Source: Boletus sp. NGJ
Taxonomy: Eukaryota > Basidiomycota > Agaricomycetes > Boletales > Boletaceae
Direction: 5' to 3'
DNA: 64,000 nt
Assembly (NCBI GenBank): GCA_019096195.1
Contig: JAGTXK010000275.1
Coordinates: forward strand, 248,001-312,000
Of this stretch, positions 63,852-64,000 are shown in pieces. The notes beneath the pieces are model-generated. The model was not told the origin of the DNA. It saw only the letters and a list, made by a program, of their open reading frames with translations, and searched no databases. A program made the translations under genes and the position numbers. How positions within the stretch are numbered: the first letter of the stretch is position 1; each line of letters opens with the position of its first letter.

Positions 63852-64000
63852 TCATGCACGCCTGAAACGATCTAGAGCAGATGATTTCTTGGGTTCCATC
63901 TCCCCCTTTTCGATCGCCTTCGCAATCCGTCTCTCTTCCCTTTGCTTCTCCAACTTGGCGCGAATAGCAACCTAGAATCCAACACGCCTGAGTGCGAACA
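63852..64000 (-). CDS. Last exon of a minus-strand gene cut by the right edge
   Basis: An acceptor-like TTCTAG at 63,976-63,972 is followed by an open frame of 39 codons (63,971-63,852): VAIRAKLEKQREERRIAKAI, EKGEMEPKKSSALDRFRRA, then TGA. It is strongly basic and helical, like the C-terminal tails of ribosomal or RNA-binding proteins, but the family cannot be named. It converges on the dehalogenase gene, with 200 bp between their stops. Confidence 0.45.

Overview
This window is fungal nuclear DNA, most likely from an Agaricomycete; a Rhizoctonia-like relative is plausible but is only my inference. Genes are split by many introns of about 40-80 bp with GT...AG (occasionally GC...AG) borders. 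Families are typical of basidiomycetes: Osh1, GPR1/FUN34 acetate transporter, eqolisin-like secreted proteins, TauD-type dioxygenases, pogo/CENP-B transposons and a Helitron-type helicase relic. No prokaryotic gene, rRNA, CRISPR array or confident tRNA was seen.

Layout. 0-5 kb: the 5' part of an Osh1 oxysterol-binding protein gene (minus, cut by the left edge) diverges from a decayed amino-acid permease. 5-26 kb: an accessory, repeat-built region holding four copies of an auxin-efflux-carrier-family gene (copy B intact, A nearly so, C and D broken), a truncated REV3 relic, and a 3.2 kb segmental duplication that carries a DMAC1-like (DUF4536) small gene and a C2H2 zinc-finger gene. Both zinc-finger copies are open; the second DMAC1-like copy is frameshifted. 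26-33 kb: an acetate transporter gene, a complete but dead pogo element with TIRs and TA target duplication, then an intact NAP1 histone chaperone.

33-47 kb: a mosaic of tandem and inverted fragments. It contains three open eqolisin (peptidase G1)-like secreted genes, three pieces of a TauD-type dioxygenase, two copies of an unrecognised secreted protein gene, stray pieces of NAP1 and of the auxin carrier, and a non-autonomous TA-target transposon family (846 bp, and 1.7 kb with a second element nested in it). All three G1-like proteins lack both catalytic residues, which is the most interesting biology here.

47-64 kb: mostly ordinary genes. These are a 1,238-residue CDCA7-type 4CXXC zinc-finger protein, an intact amino-acid permease (paralogue of the relic at 2.4 kb), an unrecognised multi-pass membrane glycoprotein, a haloacid-dehalogenase (type II) hydrolase, and the last exon of a gene cut by the right edge. 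Between them lie relics of a Myb/telomere-binding-like gene and a PIF1/Helitron helicase.

Gene models were spliced by eye with reading-phase checks; where exon lengths sum to whole codons this is stated. Family names come from recognised motifs, not from searches.
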